A DNA stretch of 16,513 nt, taken from NCBI GenBank assembly GCA_041908585.1, contig JAYRFB010000094.1, positions 1-16,513 of the forward strand, given 5' to 3'. Both the position numbers and the translations under genes were made by a program. Shown here piece by piece: positions 1 through 7,910 of the stretch (the first letter of the stretch is position 1; each line of letters begins with the position of its first letter). A model generated the notes under the pieces. That model had not been told where the DNA came from and did no database searches. It was given only the letters and a program-made list of their open reading frames with translations. This DNA comes from CAINDZ01 sp041908585. GTDB taxonomy: Bacteria; Krumholzibacteriota; Krumholzibacteriia; LZORAL124-64-63.

Positions 1-286
1 CCGCGCGACCGGTGCGGATGCCGGCCTGCGGGGCGGGCACCTGGTCGGTGATCAGGCCGGCGGCGAACTTCGCGTGAGGGCTGGTGCGCTGCACCGTGAC
101 CTCCAGGCCCAGGGGGCGCAGCAGGTCGGCCGCCGCATCCGGCGTGGCCCCGCGCAGGTCCGGCACCGCCACGACCTTGTTGCTGTGCACCAGCGAGGGC
201 AGCACCAGGAAGTTGATCCCGGCCACCAGCAGAGCCGCCACCAGACCGCCCACGCCCAGGACCACCAGGAACTTCCACAGCTTCAT
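1..286 (-). CDS. Membrane-anchored PASTA-domain protein, N-terminal part
   Basis: The gene starts at ATG 286-284 and runs off the left edge, so about 95 residues are visible. Residues 4-32 form one hydrophobic segment after a short Lys-containing N-terminus (MKLWKF), which fits a single signal anchor. From about residue 40 the sequence VPDLRGATPDAAADLL opens a PASTA domain, followed by QVPAPQAG, the usual end of the repeat. PASTA domains are extracytoplasmic and in Gram-positive kinases and penicillin-binding proteins they bind peptidoglycan or muropeptides; what they do in a Gram-negative protein without a visible kinase is unknown. The start lies 6 bases after the rsmB stop, and GGAGG (298-302 on the opposite strand) sits inside the rsmB end, so translation is probably coupled. 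More PASTA repeats may follow outside the window. Confidence 0.82.
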   Translation of the reverse strand, partial: MKLWKFLVVLGVGGLVAALLVAGINFLVLPSLVHSNKVVAVPDLRGATPDAAADLLRPLGLEVTVQRTSPHAKFAAGLITDQVPAPQAGIRTGRA

Positions 287-292
287 GGCCCG

Positions 293-1663
293 TTATGCCT
301 CCGTCCGGCGCCGCAGGCGCGCGGCGAAGAAGCCGTCGCCCCCGCTGTCCTGCGGCAACCACTGGCGCCGCCACCGCCCCTGGTCGTCCGGCTCGGGCGC
401 CAGGTCTGCGCGCGCGGCCAGCAGGGCATCCACCACGTGCTCGTTCTCTTGCGGCTCCAGCGAGCACGTCGCGTAGAGCAGGCGGCCGCCCGGCTGCAGC
501 AGGTCCGCCGCTGCCGCGGCCAGCTCCGCCAGCCGCCCGGCACTGCGGGTCACGTGCGACTCGCGCAGCCGCCACCGGCCCTCCGGGTGGTGCCTGAGGA
601 CGCCCGTCCCGCTGCAGGGGCCATCCAGCAGCACCGCCGCCAGCGAGCCCGGCCGCAGCGGCGGCCGCCTTCCGTCAGCCAATAGCACGCCCACGCCCGG
701 CGCCTCAATCCTTTTCAAGGTACCGCGCAGCAGCGCCACCCGCCCGCGCGTGCTGTCGGCCGCCACAAGCGCGCCTGGCCACCAGCCGGCCAGCAGGGCC
801 GACTTGCCCCCGGGCGCAGCGCACAGGTCCGCCAGCGCGTCCTGGGGGCCGGCTGCTGCGATCGCCGGCATGGCAAGCCAGCGCGTCGCCTCCTGCACCA
901 CGCGATCCTGGACGATGAGCCAGGGCCTTGCGCCCAGCAGCGCCACCAGCGCCGCGCGGTCGGGCACCTGCGCCAGCTCCAGCGCGCGCGGGACGCCCTC
1001 ACACCGCACGCAGGGGTGGCCCGCGGACTCGAGGTCGGCCGCCGCCGTGTCCACTGCGAACGGTTCACGGACGTGCAGGGTGACCGGCACCGGGCGGTTG
1101 TTGGCCGCGCACAGCGCATCCACGGCGGCCGCGCCGTGGCGCGCCACCCAGCGCTCGACCAGCCACCGCGGGTGCGAGTGCCAGGCCGCCAGCCAGGCCG
1201 CCGAGCCCGGGCCCAGGTCGTCGAACCAGGGACGCAGGCGCGCCTCGCGCTCGTGCCAGCCCGCCGGCGCGGGCTCGCCCAGCGCCTGGCGCCGAACCGC
1301 CTGCAGCAGGCCGTTGACGAAGCCTGTCTCCGGCTCGCCCACGCGGCGGCGGCACAGCTCGACGGTCTCGTGCACGGCCGCATGGGCCGGCACGCCGTCC
1401 AGGGCGCACAGTTGATGGAGGCCCAGGCGCAGCACGGCCAGCAGCGCGGGATCGCGCGGCATGCGCTTGCGGCTGAAGCGGGTGATCAGGTGGTCGTAGC
1501 GGCCCTGCCACTGAAGGGTGCCGCGCACCAGGCCCGCCAGCAGGCCGCGGTCGCGCGGCAGGGCCTTGTCGAGGGCCGCGTCCAGCTTCTCGTCGAGATG
1601 CCGACCCTCGTGCACCGCCACCAGGACGGCGTGGTCGGCGTCGCGCGCCGGCACGGCGCTCAT
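293..1663 (-). CDS. rsmB: 16S rRNA (cytosine-C5)-methyltransferase RsmB
   Basis: This 456-residue protein fits RsmB, which uses S-adenosylmethionine to methylate C967 of 16S rRNA (E. coli numbering). Residues 10-130 are the all-helical NusB-like RNA-binding domain. The methyltransferase domain follows: DLCAAPGGK (279-287, SAM-binding motif I), DGPCSGTG (347-354, motif IV, Cys350) and ATCSLEPQENE (398-408, motif VI). Cys400 in the TCS motif is the expected catalytic nucleophile and Cys350 the release cysteine. The C-terminal DGFFAARL is typical of the family. The ATG start lies 10 bases after the fmt stop; no strong Shine-Dalgarno is seen, so it may depend on coupling from fmt (see the mini-ORF at 1660-1677). 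fmt-rsmB adjacency is widespread in bacteria. Confidence 0.95.
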   Translation of the reverse strand: MSAVPARDADHAVLVAVHEGRHLDEKLDAALDKALPRDRGLLAGLVRGTLQWQGRYDHLITRFSRKRMPRDPALLAVLRLGLHQLCALDGVPAHAAVHETVELCRRRVGEPETGFVNGLLQAVRRQALGEPAPAGWHEREARLRPWFDDLGPGSAAWLAAWHSHPRWLVERWVARHGAAAVDALCAANNRPVPVTLHVREPFAVDTAAADLESAGHPCVRCEGVPRALELAQVPDRAALVALLGARPWLIVQDRVVQEATRWLAMPAIAAAGPQDALADLCAAPGGKSALLAGWWPGALVAADSTRGRVALLRGTLKRIEAPGVGVLLADGRRPPLRPGSLAAVLLDGPCSGTGVLRHHPEGRWRLRESHVTRSAGRLAELAAAAADLLQPGGRLLYATCSLEPQENEHVVDALLAARADLAPEPDDQGRWRRQWLPQDSGGDGFFAARLRRRTEA

Positions 1664-1677
1664 GAACGCGATCTCAT
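1660..1677 (-). other. Five-codon mini-ORF bridging the fmt stop and rsmB start
   Basis: On the minus strand the fmt stop TGA (1676-1674) overlaps an ATG (1677-1675) as ATGA. That ATG opens a frame of five codons (MRSRS) whose own TGA (1662-1660) overlaps the rsmB ATG (1663-1661), again as ATGA. The two ATGA sites lie in a 10-base direct repeat (1660-1669 and 1674-1683). The geometry is directly visible; a role in translational coupling is inference. Confidence 0.3.
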
Positions 1678-2609
1678 GAACGCAGGACGTCCCCGGCGCT
1701 GATCGTGAACCCGCGCAGGAACTCGTCCACCGGCAGCGGCTTGCGGCCCGGCACCTGCAGCCCGGTCAGCAGCAGCGCGCCCGTCCCGCAGGCCACGACC
1801 ACGCCGTGGGCGCCGACGGCCAGCACGGTGCCCGGCTCACGGGCGGTGGTGTTGAGCGACAGCGGCTGCGCGGCGGTCACCTTCAGCAGCTGCTCGCCCA
1901 GGTAGGTCGCGCAGCCGGGCCACGGCTGCAGCGCCCGGACCTGGTTGTGCACCGTGACCACGTCGCGGTCCCAGCGCAGGGCCGACAGCGCACGCGTCAG
2001 CTTGGGCGCGTAGACGGCCTCGGCGTCGTGCTGCGGCTCGGGCGTGATCTGTCCTGCCGGCAGCGCGCGCAGCACCTCCAGCAGCACGTCGGCGCCCTGC
2101 CCCGCCAGGCGGTCCAGCAGCTCGCCGGCGGTGTCCTCGGGGCCGATCGCGACCGGGCGGACGCCCAGGATCGCCCCGGTGTCCACGCCCGCGTCCATGC
2201 GCATGATCGTCACGCCGGACCAGGTGTCCCCGTGCAGGATCGCGTACTGCACCGGCGACACGCCGCGCCACCGCGGCAGCAGGCTGGCGTGCACGTTGAT
2301 GCAGCCGTACTTCGGCGCCGACAGCAGCGGTTCGCGCAGGATATGGCCGAAGGCGGCCACGATGACCGCCTCCGGTTCGCAGGCCAGCACCTGGGCGCTG
2401 ACCTCGGCATGCTGGCCCTTGCCGAACTCCCGGACCGGCAGGTGGTGCTCCAGCGCCACCTGCTTGACGGCCGTCGGCTGCAGGTGACGGCCGCGACCGG
2501 CCGGCCGGTCGGGCTGGGTCACGACCAGGCGCACGTCGAAGCGCGCCTCCACCAGGGCCTCGAGGCTCGGCACCGCGAAGTCGGGCGAGCCCATGAAGAC
2601 GACCTTCAT
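1674..2609 (-). CDS. fmt: Methionyl-tRNA formyltransferase
   Basis: The 311-residue product matches Fmt, which transfers a formyl group from 10-formyltetrahydrofolate to Met-tRNA(fMet) for translation initiation. The N-terminus MKVVFMGSPDFAVPSLEAL is the classic Rossmann start of the family. The folate-site triad is intact as Asn105, His107 (INVHASLLP) and Asp143 (MDAGVDTG); the usual SLLPRYRGAAP is here SLLPRWRGVSP. Residues from about 205 form the C-terminal OB-fold-like tRNA-binding domain (LRWDRDVVTVHNQVRALQPWPG). Length is normal for the family. The ATG start has GAGAGG just upstream and lies 11 bases after the yajC stop, so it is translated within the operon. Confidence 0.96.
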   Translation of the reverse strand: MKVVFMGSPDFAVPSLEALVEARFDVRLVVTQPDRPAGRGRHLQPTAVKQVALEHHLPVREFGKGQHAEVSAQVLACEPEAVIVAAFGHILREPLLSAPKYGCINVHASLLPRWRGVSPVQYAILHGDTWSGVTIMRMDAGVDTGAILGVRPVAIGPEDTAGELLDRLAGQGADVLLEVLRALPAGQITPEPQHDAEAVYAPKLTRALSALRWDRDVVTVHNQVRALQPWPGCATYLGEQLLKVTAAQPLSLNTTAREPGTVLAVGAHGVVVACGTGALLLTGLQVPGRKPLPVDEFLRGFTISAGDVLRS

Positions 2610-2620
2610 CGCCGGGCCTC

Positions 2621-2950
2621 TCAGCCCTCGCCGGTGGTGACGCCGCTGACGGCGCCCTTGGCGATCTCGACCTTCACGTTCTCGGCGATCTGGACGATCA
2701 GCACGTCGCCCTTGACGTCGCGCACGGTGCCGTAGAGGCCGCCGTTGGTCAGGACGCGGTCCCCGCGCTGGATGGCCTCGAGCATCTTCTTGCGCTGGTC
2801 CTGCTGCTTCTTCTGCGGGCGCAGGATCAGGAACCAGAACACCACGAAGATCAGGACGATGGGCAGCAGCTGCATGATCATCGACGGGCCGGTGGGCGCC
2901 GCGGCCTGGGCCAGCGGCGTGGCGGGTGCCGTAACGGTCACGGGGAGCAT
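2621..2950 (-). CDS. yajC: Sec translocon accessory subunit YajC
   Basis: This 109-residue protein has one membrane segment at about residues 24-44, followed directly by LILRPQKKQQDQRKK, the hallmark of YajC. A small beta-rich cytoplasmic domain follows (GDRVLTNGGLYGTV). YajC joins SecD, SecF and YidC at the SecYEG channel in the inner membrane. The first 23 residues are an Ala/Pro/Thr-rich extension before the membrane segment. The start ATG 2950-2948 is supported by AGGAG at 2957-2961, 6 bases upstream. tgt followed by yajC is a common order in bacteria, although there secDF often follows; here fmt follows instead. Confidence 0.93.
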   Translation of the reverse strand: MLPVTVTAPATPLAQAAAPTGPSMIMQLLPIVLIFVVFWFLILRPQKKQQDQRKKMLEAIQRGDRVLTNGGLYGTVRDVKGDVLIVQIAENVKVEIAKGAVSGVTTGEG

Positions 2951-3078
2951 TTATCTCTCCTTGCTGGGGATCGTCGTACGCAGCGCCCCGGCGGGGCGCG
3001 GCCGGGTTCCCGGTCGGGGACTAACATGCCATCCCGCGGGGCCGGGGGCAAGCGGCGGCCCGGGCGGGCGGACCGGCC
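2951..3078 (-). other. tgt-yajC spacer with two hairpins, no T-tract
   Basis: This 128-base gap is the longest in the minus-strand gene block below 8663. It contains a perfect 7-bp inverted repeat, GCGCCCC (2983-2989) and GGGGCGC (2993-2999) with a 3-base loop, and the palindrome CCGGGTTCCCGG (3002-3013). Neither is followed by a T-run on the minus strand, so neither looks like a complete intrinsic terminator. They may be a processing site or partial transcription barrier. I see no good promoter here. Confidence 0.4.
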
Positions 3079-4293
3079 TCAGCCGCCCCGTCGCCGGACT
3101 CCCTCCAGCCGCGCGGCTTCGCCCTGCTGCCAGCGCCCGGCGGCGGCGGCGGCGAACGCGGCGAACGTGCCGCCTTCCAGCGCCGCGCGGATGCCGGCCA
3201 TCAGCTCCTGGTAGAAGTGCAGGTTGTGGATCGTCGCGAGCGTCGGTCCCAGCATCTCCCGGGCCTGGAACAGGTGGCGCACATAGGCGCGCGAATGGCG
3301 CGCGCAGACCGGGCAGCCGCACTCGGCGTCCAGCGGTCCGTCGTCCTCGCTGAACTCCTGGTTCTTGACCACCAGCCGCCCGTCGCGCGTCAGCACGGTG
3401 CCGGTGCGCGCCATGCGCGTCGGCAGCACGCAGTCGAACATGTCGATGCCGGCGGCCACCCCGGCCAGGATGTCGTCGGGAAAGCCCACGCCCATCAGGT
3501 AGCGCGGCCGATCATTCGGCAGCAGGTCCGCCGCCAGGTCGGTCATCTCGCGCATCGCCGTGGTCGGCTCGCCCACCGACAGCCCGCCCACCGCGTAGCC
3601 GGGCAGGTCCAGCTCGCTGATCTCCTGCGCCGAGCGCCGCCGCAGCGCTTCGTCCACCCCGCCCTGCATGATGCCGAACAGGACGCGCTCCCAGCCCTCG
3701 CGCGTGGTGCGGCCGGGCGCGCCGCCTGCCCCGCCGAACGCATCGCGGCACCGCTTCAGCCAGCGCGTGGTGCGCTCGACCGCGCGCGCCACCTCGCGCG
3801 GGTCGGCCCCGTACGGCGCGCACTGGTCGAAGGCCATCACGATGTCCGAGCCGAGGGCCAGCTGGATCCCCATGCTGAGTTCGGGGTTGAAGAAATGTTT
3901 GCTCCCGTCCAGGTGGGAACGGAACTCGACCCCGTCGTCGGTGATGCGGTTCAGGTCGCTGAGCGAGAAGACCTGGAAGCCCGCGCTGTCGGTCAGCAGC
4001 GCGCCGTCCCAGCCCTGGAATCTGTGCAGCCCGCCGCGCCTGGCGATGAGCTCGTGTCCCGGCCGCAGGTACAGGTGGTACGTATTGCCGAGGATCAGGC
4101 GCGAGCCGGTCGCTGTCACCTGTTCGAAGGTGACGGCCTTGACCGAGCCCACCGTGCCGACGGGCATGAACACCGGCGTCGGCACCTCGGCATGGCCACA
4201 GCGCAGCACGCCGCGGCGGGCGCGCCCCTCCCGGCCGTGCAGCGTGAACGAGAACGGCGTGTCGAGCGCCGGGCGCTCCCCTGGTGCGGTCAT
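3079..4293 (-). CDS. tgt: tRNA-guanine(34) transglycosylase
   Basis: The 404-residue product is bacterial Tgt, which swaps guanine 34 in GUN anticodons (Asp, Asn, His, Tyr) for the queuine precursor preQ1. Asp102 lies in LTDSAGFQVFSL (the family usually has DSGGFQ), and the catalytic nucleophile Asp287 lies in IDMFDCVLPTRMARTGT. The substrate-loop motif GGLSVGEP is at 236-243. The structural zinc ligands Cys325, Cys327, Cys330 and His356 (CGCPVC then IHN) are all present. The open frame continues another 108 codons upstream, but that part overlaps queA and is low-complexity; the ATG at 4293 gives the normal length and overlaps the queA stop by 4 bases (ATGA), so the two are translationally coupled. 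Residues 378-386 are an alanine run. Confidence 0.96.
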   Translation of the reverse strand: MTAPGERPALDTPFSFTLHGREGRARRGVLRCGHAEVPTPVFMPVGTVGSVKAVTFEQVTATGSRLILGNTYHLYLRPGHELIARRGGLHRFQGWDGALLTDSAGFQVFSLSDLNRITDDGVEFRSHLDGSKHFFNPELSMGIQLALGSDIVMAFDQCAPYGADPREVARAVERTTRWLKRCRDAFGGAGGAPGRTTREGWERVLFGIMQGGVDEALRRRSAQEISELDLPGYAVGGLSVGEPTTAMREMTDLAADLLPNDRPRYLMGVGFPDDILAGVAAGIDMFDCVLPTRMARTGTVLTRDGRLVVKNQEFSEDDGPLDAECGCPVCARHSRAYVRHLFQAREMLGPTLATIHNLHFYQELMAGIRAALEGGTFAAFAAAAAGRWQQGEAARLEGVRRRGG

Positions 4294-5543
4294 CGTCCCT
4301 CTCCGTCGGCGGCCGAGCCCGCGGGGCCCGGCAGCGCCAGCATGCAGTCGCCGTAGCTGTAGAAGCGCAGGCCGCGGGCCACGGCCTCGTCGTAGACGCC
4401 GCGCCAGGCCTCGCCGCCCAGCATCGCCGCCACCAGCATCAGCAGCGACGAGCCCGGCAGGTGGAAGTTCGTCAGCAGGCCGTCGGCCGCCGTCACGCGG
4501 TCGGGCGGGGCGATGAACAGCCGCGTGCGCCCGCGCACGGCCCAGTGGCCGTCCTCGCGATGGGCCTCGCCGGCGAAGAAGCCGGCCGGGTCGCCGACGT
4601 CGCCGGCCGCGCTCCACAGCGCGCCGTCGGGAGCGAGCCCTGGCAGAGGCAACCGGGCCACCGTCTCCAGCACGCGCAGCGCCGTCGTGCCCACGGCGAT
4701 GACGCGCCCGCCCGCGGCGCGCGCCTGCGCCACGGCGCGGGCGGTGGCGGCCGGCAGCTCGAAGCTCTCGGCGTGCAACCGCCGCGCGGCCAGCTGCCCC
4801 GCGGTCGGCGGCTGGAAGGTGCCCGGTCCCACGTGCAGGCGCAGGCGTGCCGTGCCGACGCCCGCATCCGCCAGCGCCGCCAGCACCGCCGGCGTGAAGT
4901 GCAGCCCGGCCGTCGGCGCCGCCACCGAGCGGGCGGCGGCCGGCGCCGTCGCGGCGAAGACCGTCTGGTAGCGCTCACGGTCGGCGCGCACGTGCGGGTC
5001 GTGTCCCGCCTCGCGCCGGATGTACGGCGGCAGCGGCATCGGGCCGCGGCGCTGCGCCAGCGCCTCCAGCGGTTCTCCCGGCTCGCCGCCGGGGCCGGGC
5101 GCCGGGGCCACGATGACGAAGCCGTCATCGACGCGGTCGACCACCGCCAGGCCCGGCGCCCCGGGCTCGTCCTCGACGGCCAGCAGCAGCCCCGCGCGCA
5201 GCCGGCGGGCCGGCCTGGCCATCGCGCGCCAGGCGCCATCGGCTCCGGGCACCGCGCCGTCGGCCGTCACCGCCGCCAACGGCTCGACGAGCAGGACCTC
5301 GACACGCCCGCCGGTATCGGCCCGCCGGCACCACAGTCGCGCCGGCAGCACGCGGCTCTCGTTGAGCACCAGCAGGTCGCCGCGCCGCAGCAGGCCGGGC
5401 AGCCCGGAGAACGGCACCTCGCCGTCGACGTGCCCGCCCGCCCCCACGCGCAGCAGGCGCGAGCCGTCGCGCCGCGCCGCCGGCTCCTGCGCGATCAGCG
5501 CGGCCGGCAGGTCGAAGTCGTAGCCGGGGATGCCGTCGTGCAT
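4290..5543 (-). CDS. queA: S-adenosylmethionine:tRNA ribosyltransferase-isomerase
   Basis: QueA transfers and isomerises the ribosyl moiety of SAM onto preQ1 in tRNA to make epoxyqueuosine, the step directly after Tgt. The 417-residue product begins MHDGIPGYDFDLPAALIAQ and contains GDLLVLNESRVLPARL, PLPPYIRRE, RYQTVFAAT, the core motif APTAGLHFTP, RLHVGPGTF, IAVGTTALRVLE and LLTNFHLPGSSLL, ending with YSYGDCMLALP (most members have GDAM). It is longer than the usual 340-360 residues because of several Ala/Gly/Pro-rich insertions. The ATG at 5543 was chosen because homology begins there; the open frame extends further only as a shadow of ruvB. It lies 11 bases after the ruvB stop and overlaps tgt by 4 bases. 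Confidence 0.95.
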   Translation of the reverse strand: MHDGIPGYDFDLPAALIAQEPAARRDGSRLLRVGAGGHVDGEVPFSGLPGLLRRGDLLVLNESRVLPARLWCRRADTGGRVEVLLVEPLAAVTADGAVPGADGAWRAMARPARRLRAGLLLAVEDEPGAPGLAVVDRVDDGFVIVAPAPGPGGEPGEPLEALAQRRGPMPLPPYIRREAGHDPHVRADRERYQTVFAATAPAAARSVAAPTAGLHFTPAVLAALADAGVGTARLRLHVGPGTFQPPTAGQLAARRLHAESFELPAATARAVAQARAAGGRVIAVGTTALRVLETVARLPLPGLAPDGALWSAAGDVGDPAGFFAGEAHREDGHWAVRGRTRLFIAPPDRVTAADGLLTNFHLPGSSLLMLVAAMLGGEAWRGVYDEAVARGLRFYSYGDCMLALPGPAGSAADGEGR

Positions 5544-5554
5544 GGCGCTGGCCG

Positions 5555-6655
5555 CTACAGCAGGCGGCCCTGCGCGCCGCCGCTGCCGCCGCCGCCGGCA
5601 GTTGCTCCGCCGCCTGCGGGGTCGGCGATCGCCGGGCCGCCGTTCGCCGCGCCGCCTGCCGGCGCCTGCAGGCCCAGGTGCTCCCAGCCCCGCCCCGTCA
5701 GCTCGCGCCCGCGCGGCGTGCGCATCATCAGGCCGGTCTGGATGAGGTAGGGCTCGACCACGTCCTCGAGCGTGTCGCACTCCTCGCCCAGGCTGACCGC
5801 CAGGTTCTGCACCCCGACAGGCCCGCCGGCGAAGTGCCGCGCGATGGTCTCGAGGTAGCGCCGGTCCAGCGGCTCCAGTCCCAGGGCGTCGACGCCCAGG
5901 CGCGTGAGCGCCGCGTCGGCCGTGGCGCGATCGACCAGCTCGTGCCCGTCCACCTGTGCGAAGTCGCGCACCCGCCTGAGCAGGCGGTTGGCCGCGCGCG
6001 GCGTGCCACGGCTGCGGCGCGCGATTTCCAGCGCCCCGTCGTCGGCCAGCCTCACGCCGAGGATGCCGGCGCTGCGGCGCACGATGATCGCCAGATCCTC
6101 GGCGGGATAGAAATCCAGGTGGCAGACGATGCCGAAGCGGCTGCGCAGCGCGGGCGTGATCAGCCCGGCGCGCGTGGTGGCCCCGATCAACGTGAACGGC
6201 TCGAGCTGAAGGTTGAAGTGCCGCGCGTTGGGTCCCTTGTCGATGATCAGCTCCACCCGCCAATCCTCCATGGCCGGGTAGAGATGCTCCTCGATGACGC
6301 GGCTGAGCCGGTGGATCTCGTCGATGAAGATGGCCCGCTTGTCCGCCTGCTCGCTCAACAGGGCGATCAGCTCGGCGCCGTTGCCGAACGCCGGCCCACT
6401 GGTCAGGCGGATCTCCAGCCCCATCTCGTGCGCCAGGATCTGCGCCAGGGTGGTCTTGCCCAGGCCCGGGGGGCCGTGCAGCAGCACGTGGTCCAGCACC
6501 TCGCCGCGCGCCCGCGCCGCGGCGATGAACACGCGCAGGTTCTCCTTGACCTTCGCCTGGCCGACGAAGTCCTCGAGCCGCCGCGGCCTGAGGCTGGTGT
6601 CCAGCTCGTGGTCACCTTCGTGCTGGCCCGGGTCGGTCCATCGCTGGTCGCGCAC
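5555..6655 (-). CDS. ruvB: Holliday junction branch-migration ATPase RuvB
   Basis: RuvB is the hexameric AAA+ motor that, with RuvA, drives branch migration of Holliday junctions. In this 366-residue protein the start region SLRPRRLEDFVGQ (21-33) is typical. Walker A is GPPGLGKT (61-68), Walker B is FIDEIH (110-115), sensor 1 is IGATTRAG (157-164) and the arginine-finger segment is RSRFG (171-175). The C-terminal winged helix ends around TGLMMRTPRGRELT. After about residue 335 there is a Gly/Ala-rich, low-complexity tail of about 30 residues not usual for the family. The start is a GTG at 6655-6653, preceded by GGAAGGA; a nearby ATG is out of frame. Confidence 0.96.
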   Translation of the reverse strand: MRDQRWTDPGQHEGDHELDTSLRPRRLEDFVGQAKVKENLRVFIAAARARGEVLDHVLLHGPPGLGKTTLAQILAHEMGLEIRLTSGPAFGNGAELIALLSEQADKRAIFIDEIHRLSRVIEEHLYPAMEDWRVELIIDKGPNARHFNLQLEPFTLIGATTRAGLITPALRSRFGIVCHLDFYPAEDLAIIVRRSAGILGVRLADDGALEIARRSRGTPRAANRLLRRVRDFAQVDGHELVDRATADAALTRLGVDALGLEPLDRRYLETIARHFAGGPVGVQNLAVSLGEECDTLEDVVEPYLIQTGLMMRTPRGRELTGRGWEHLGLQAPAGGAANGGPAIADPAGGGATAGGGGSGGAQGRLL

Positions 6656-6705
6656 GCGTCATCCTTCCGGCAGCCTCTGGGCCGCCGCTTCCGTATCCGC
6701 GAGGA

Positions 6706-7326
6706 TCAGGCGCGGCTGCGCAGCTGGCGCAGCGCCGCCCTGACCCAGGTTTCGGTGTCGGCGGCCGCCTCCGGGTCCGCCTGCTTGGCTCGCTGGAGCG
6801 CCTGCTCGGCCTGCCCCGGCGGCAGGCCCATCGCCCCCAGCACCGCCAGCGCGGCGGTGGCGCCCGTCGAGCGGGCGGCCCCGGCGCCGGGGCCCGCGTC
6901 GCCGCCCGGGCTCGCGCCCGGCAGCTCCGCGATGCGGTTGCCGAGCTCGACCACCAGGCGCGCGGCCGTCTTCTTCCCGATGCCGGGCAGCCTGGCCAGC
7001 TGCGCCTCGTCGCCGCCGCGCAGGCAGGCGGCGATCTCCGCCGCGCCCGCCTTCGACAGCATCCCCAGCGCCACCTTCGGGCCGACGCCCGACACGGTCT
7101 GCAGCAGCCGGAACATCGCCCGCTCGGCCGGATCCAGGAACCCGTACAGCGACCAGGCGTCCTCGCGCACGACCAGGTGCGTCCACAGGCGCACCGGCTC
7201 GCCAGGGCCGGGCAGCCCGGCCGCGGCGGTCGCCGACAGGTGCACGTCCAGGCCGATGCCCCCGCCGACGCTGACCACCGCGTCGGTGCCGCCGCTCACC
7301 ACGATGCCTTCGAGGAATGCGATCAT
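6706..7326 (-). CDS. ruvA: Holliday junction-binding protein RuvA
   Basis: RuvA forms tetramers that hold the four-way junction and load RuvB. The product is 206 residues when started at ATG 7326, giving the typical MIAFLEGIV. Residues 1-64 are the OB-fold domain. The two helix-hairpin-helix motifs are visible at TVSGVGPKVALGML (77-90) and LARLPGIGKKTAARLVVEL (110-128). An Ala/Gly-rich linker (137-153) leads to the C-terminal RuvB-binding domain (about 155-206). The open frame extends 49 codons upstream into ruvC, but that part is arginine-rich noise and lies before the conserved start. A 50-base gap separates it from ruvB. Confidence 0.95.
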   Translation of the reverse strand: MIAFLEGIVVSGGTDAVVSVGGGIGLDVHLSATAAAGLPGPGEPVRLWTHLVVREDAWSLYGFLDPAERAMFRLLQTVSGVGPKVALGMLSKAGAAEIAACLRGGDEAQLARLPGIGKKTAARLVVELGNRIAELPGASPGGDAGPGAGAARSTGATAALAVLGAMGLPPGQAEQALQRAKQADPEAAADTETWVRAALRQLRSRA

Positions 7327-7414
7327 CGTCCCGTCCTGCCGCAGGGCGCCGCCGGCGGGCCGTCCGCCGGGCCGGGGCATTATGCGCGATGTCGGGCGGC
7401 ACAGCCAGCGCCGA
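7327..7414 (-). other. ruvC-ruvA spacer with a small hairpin
   Basis: This 88-base gap holds a perfect 7-bp inverted repeat, CCGGCGG (7352-7358) and CCGCCGG (7364-7370), with a 5-base loop. No T-run follows on either strand, so it is not a clear terminator. The start of ruvA is preceded by AGGACGGGAC, a weak ribosome-binding site. Confidence 0.35.
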
Positions 7415-7894
7415 TCAGCCGCGGGCCTCCAGGCGCGCCCGGCCCTGGTGCGCCAGCGCCGCGGCAAGGGCATCGCTCATGTCCAGCGGCGGCTCGGCCG
7501 TCAGGCGCAGCAGGCGCATGACCATGAAGCGCACCTGCTCCTTGGCCGCCGAGCCGCTGCCGGTGACAGCCAGCTTGATCTCGCGGGCGGTGTACTCGAC
7601 CGGCTCGAGACCGGCCTGCGCACCGGCCAGCAGCGCCACGCCGCGCGCGTGCCCGAGCACCAGCGCGCTGTGGGGATGGCGGGCGTTGAAGACGCGCTCG
7701 ACCACGAGCACATCGGGACCGAACTCGGCGATGGCACCGCCGATCCCCGCATGGATGTCCCGCAGCCGCTCGCTGAGCGGCGCCCCCGGCCGCGGCCGGA
7801 CCACGCCCCCGCCCAGGAAGCGAGCGACCGGCGCGGTGTCGATCACACCGTAGCCGGTCGCGCGGGAGCCGGGGTCGACGCCCAGGATGATCAC
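7415..7894 (-). CDS. ruvC: Holliday junction resolvase RuvC
   Basis: RuvC is the endonuclease that cuts junctions after RuvAB branch migration. The 159-residue product starts MIILGVDPGSRATGYGVI. All four acidic catalytic residues fall at the same positions as in E. coli RuvC: Asp7, Glu66 (LVVERVF), Asp138 and Asp141 (LDMSDALA). The DNA-contacting Lys107 and Lys118 region (IKLAVTGSGSAAKEQV) is also conserved. The start is a GTG at 7894-7892 with GGGAGG just upstream, 16 bases after the yebC stop. The yebC-ruvC-ruvA-ruvB order is classical. Confidence 0.96.
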   Translation of the reverse strand: MIILGVDPGSRATGYGVIDTAPVARFLGGGVVRPRPGAPLSERLRDIHAGIGGAIAEFGPDVLVVERVFNARHPHSALVLGHARGVALLAGAQAGLEPVEYTAREIKLAVTGSGSAAKEQVRFMVMRLLRLTAEPPLDMSDALAAALAHQGRARLEARG

Positions 7895-7910
7895 GGGCGC
7901 CCTCCCGTAC

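Noticed and set aside
2951..3078. A promoter between tgt and yajC
   Set aside because: The best pair on the minus strand (TTGCCC with CATGTT at 17 bases) is poor compared with the perfect TTGACA sites elsewhere in the window.
5544..6263. Upstream extension of queA to give a 657-residue protein
   Set aside because: The extra part lies out of frame within ruvB and has no QueA homology; conserved QueA sequence begins at the ATG at 5543.
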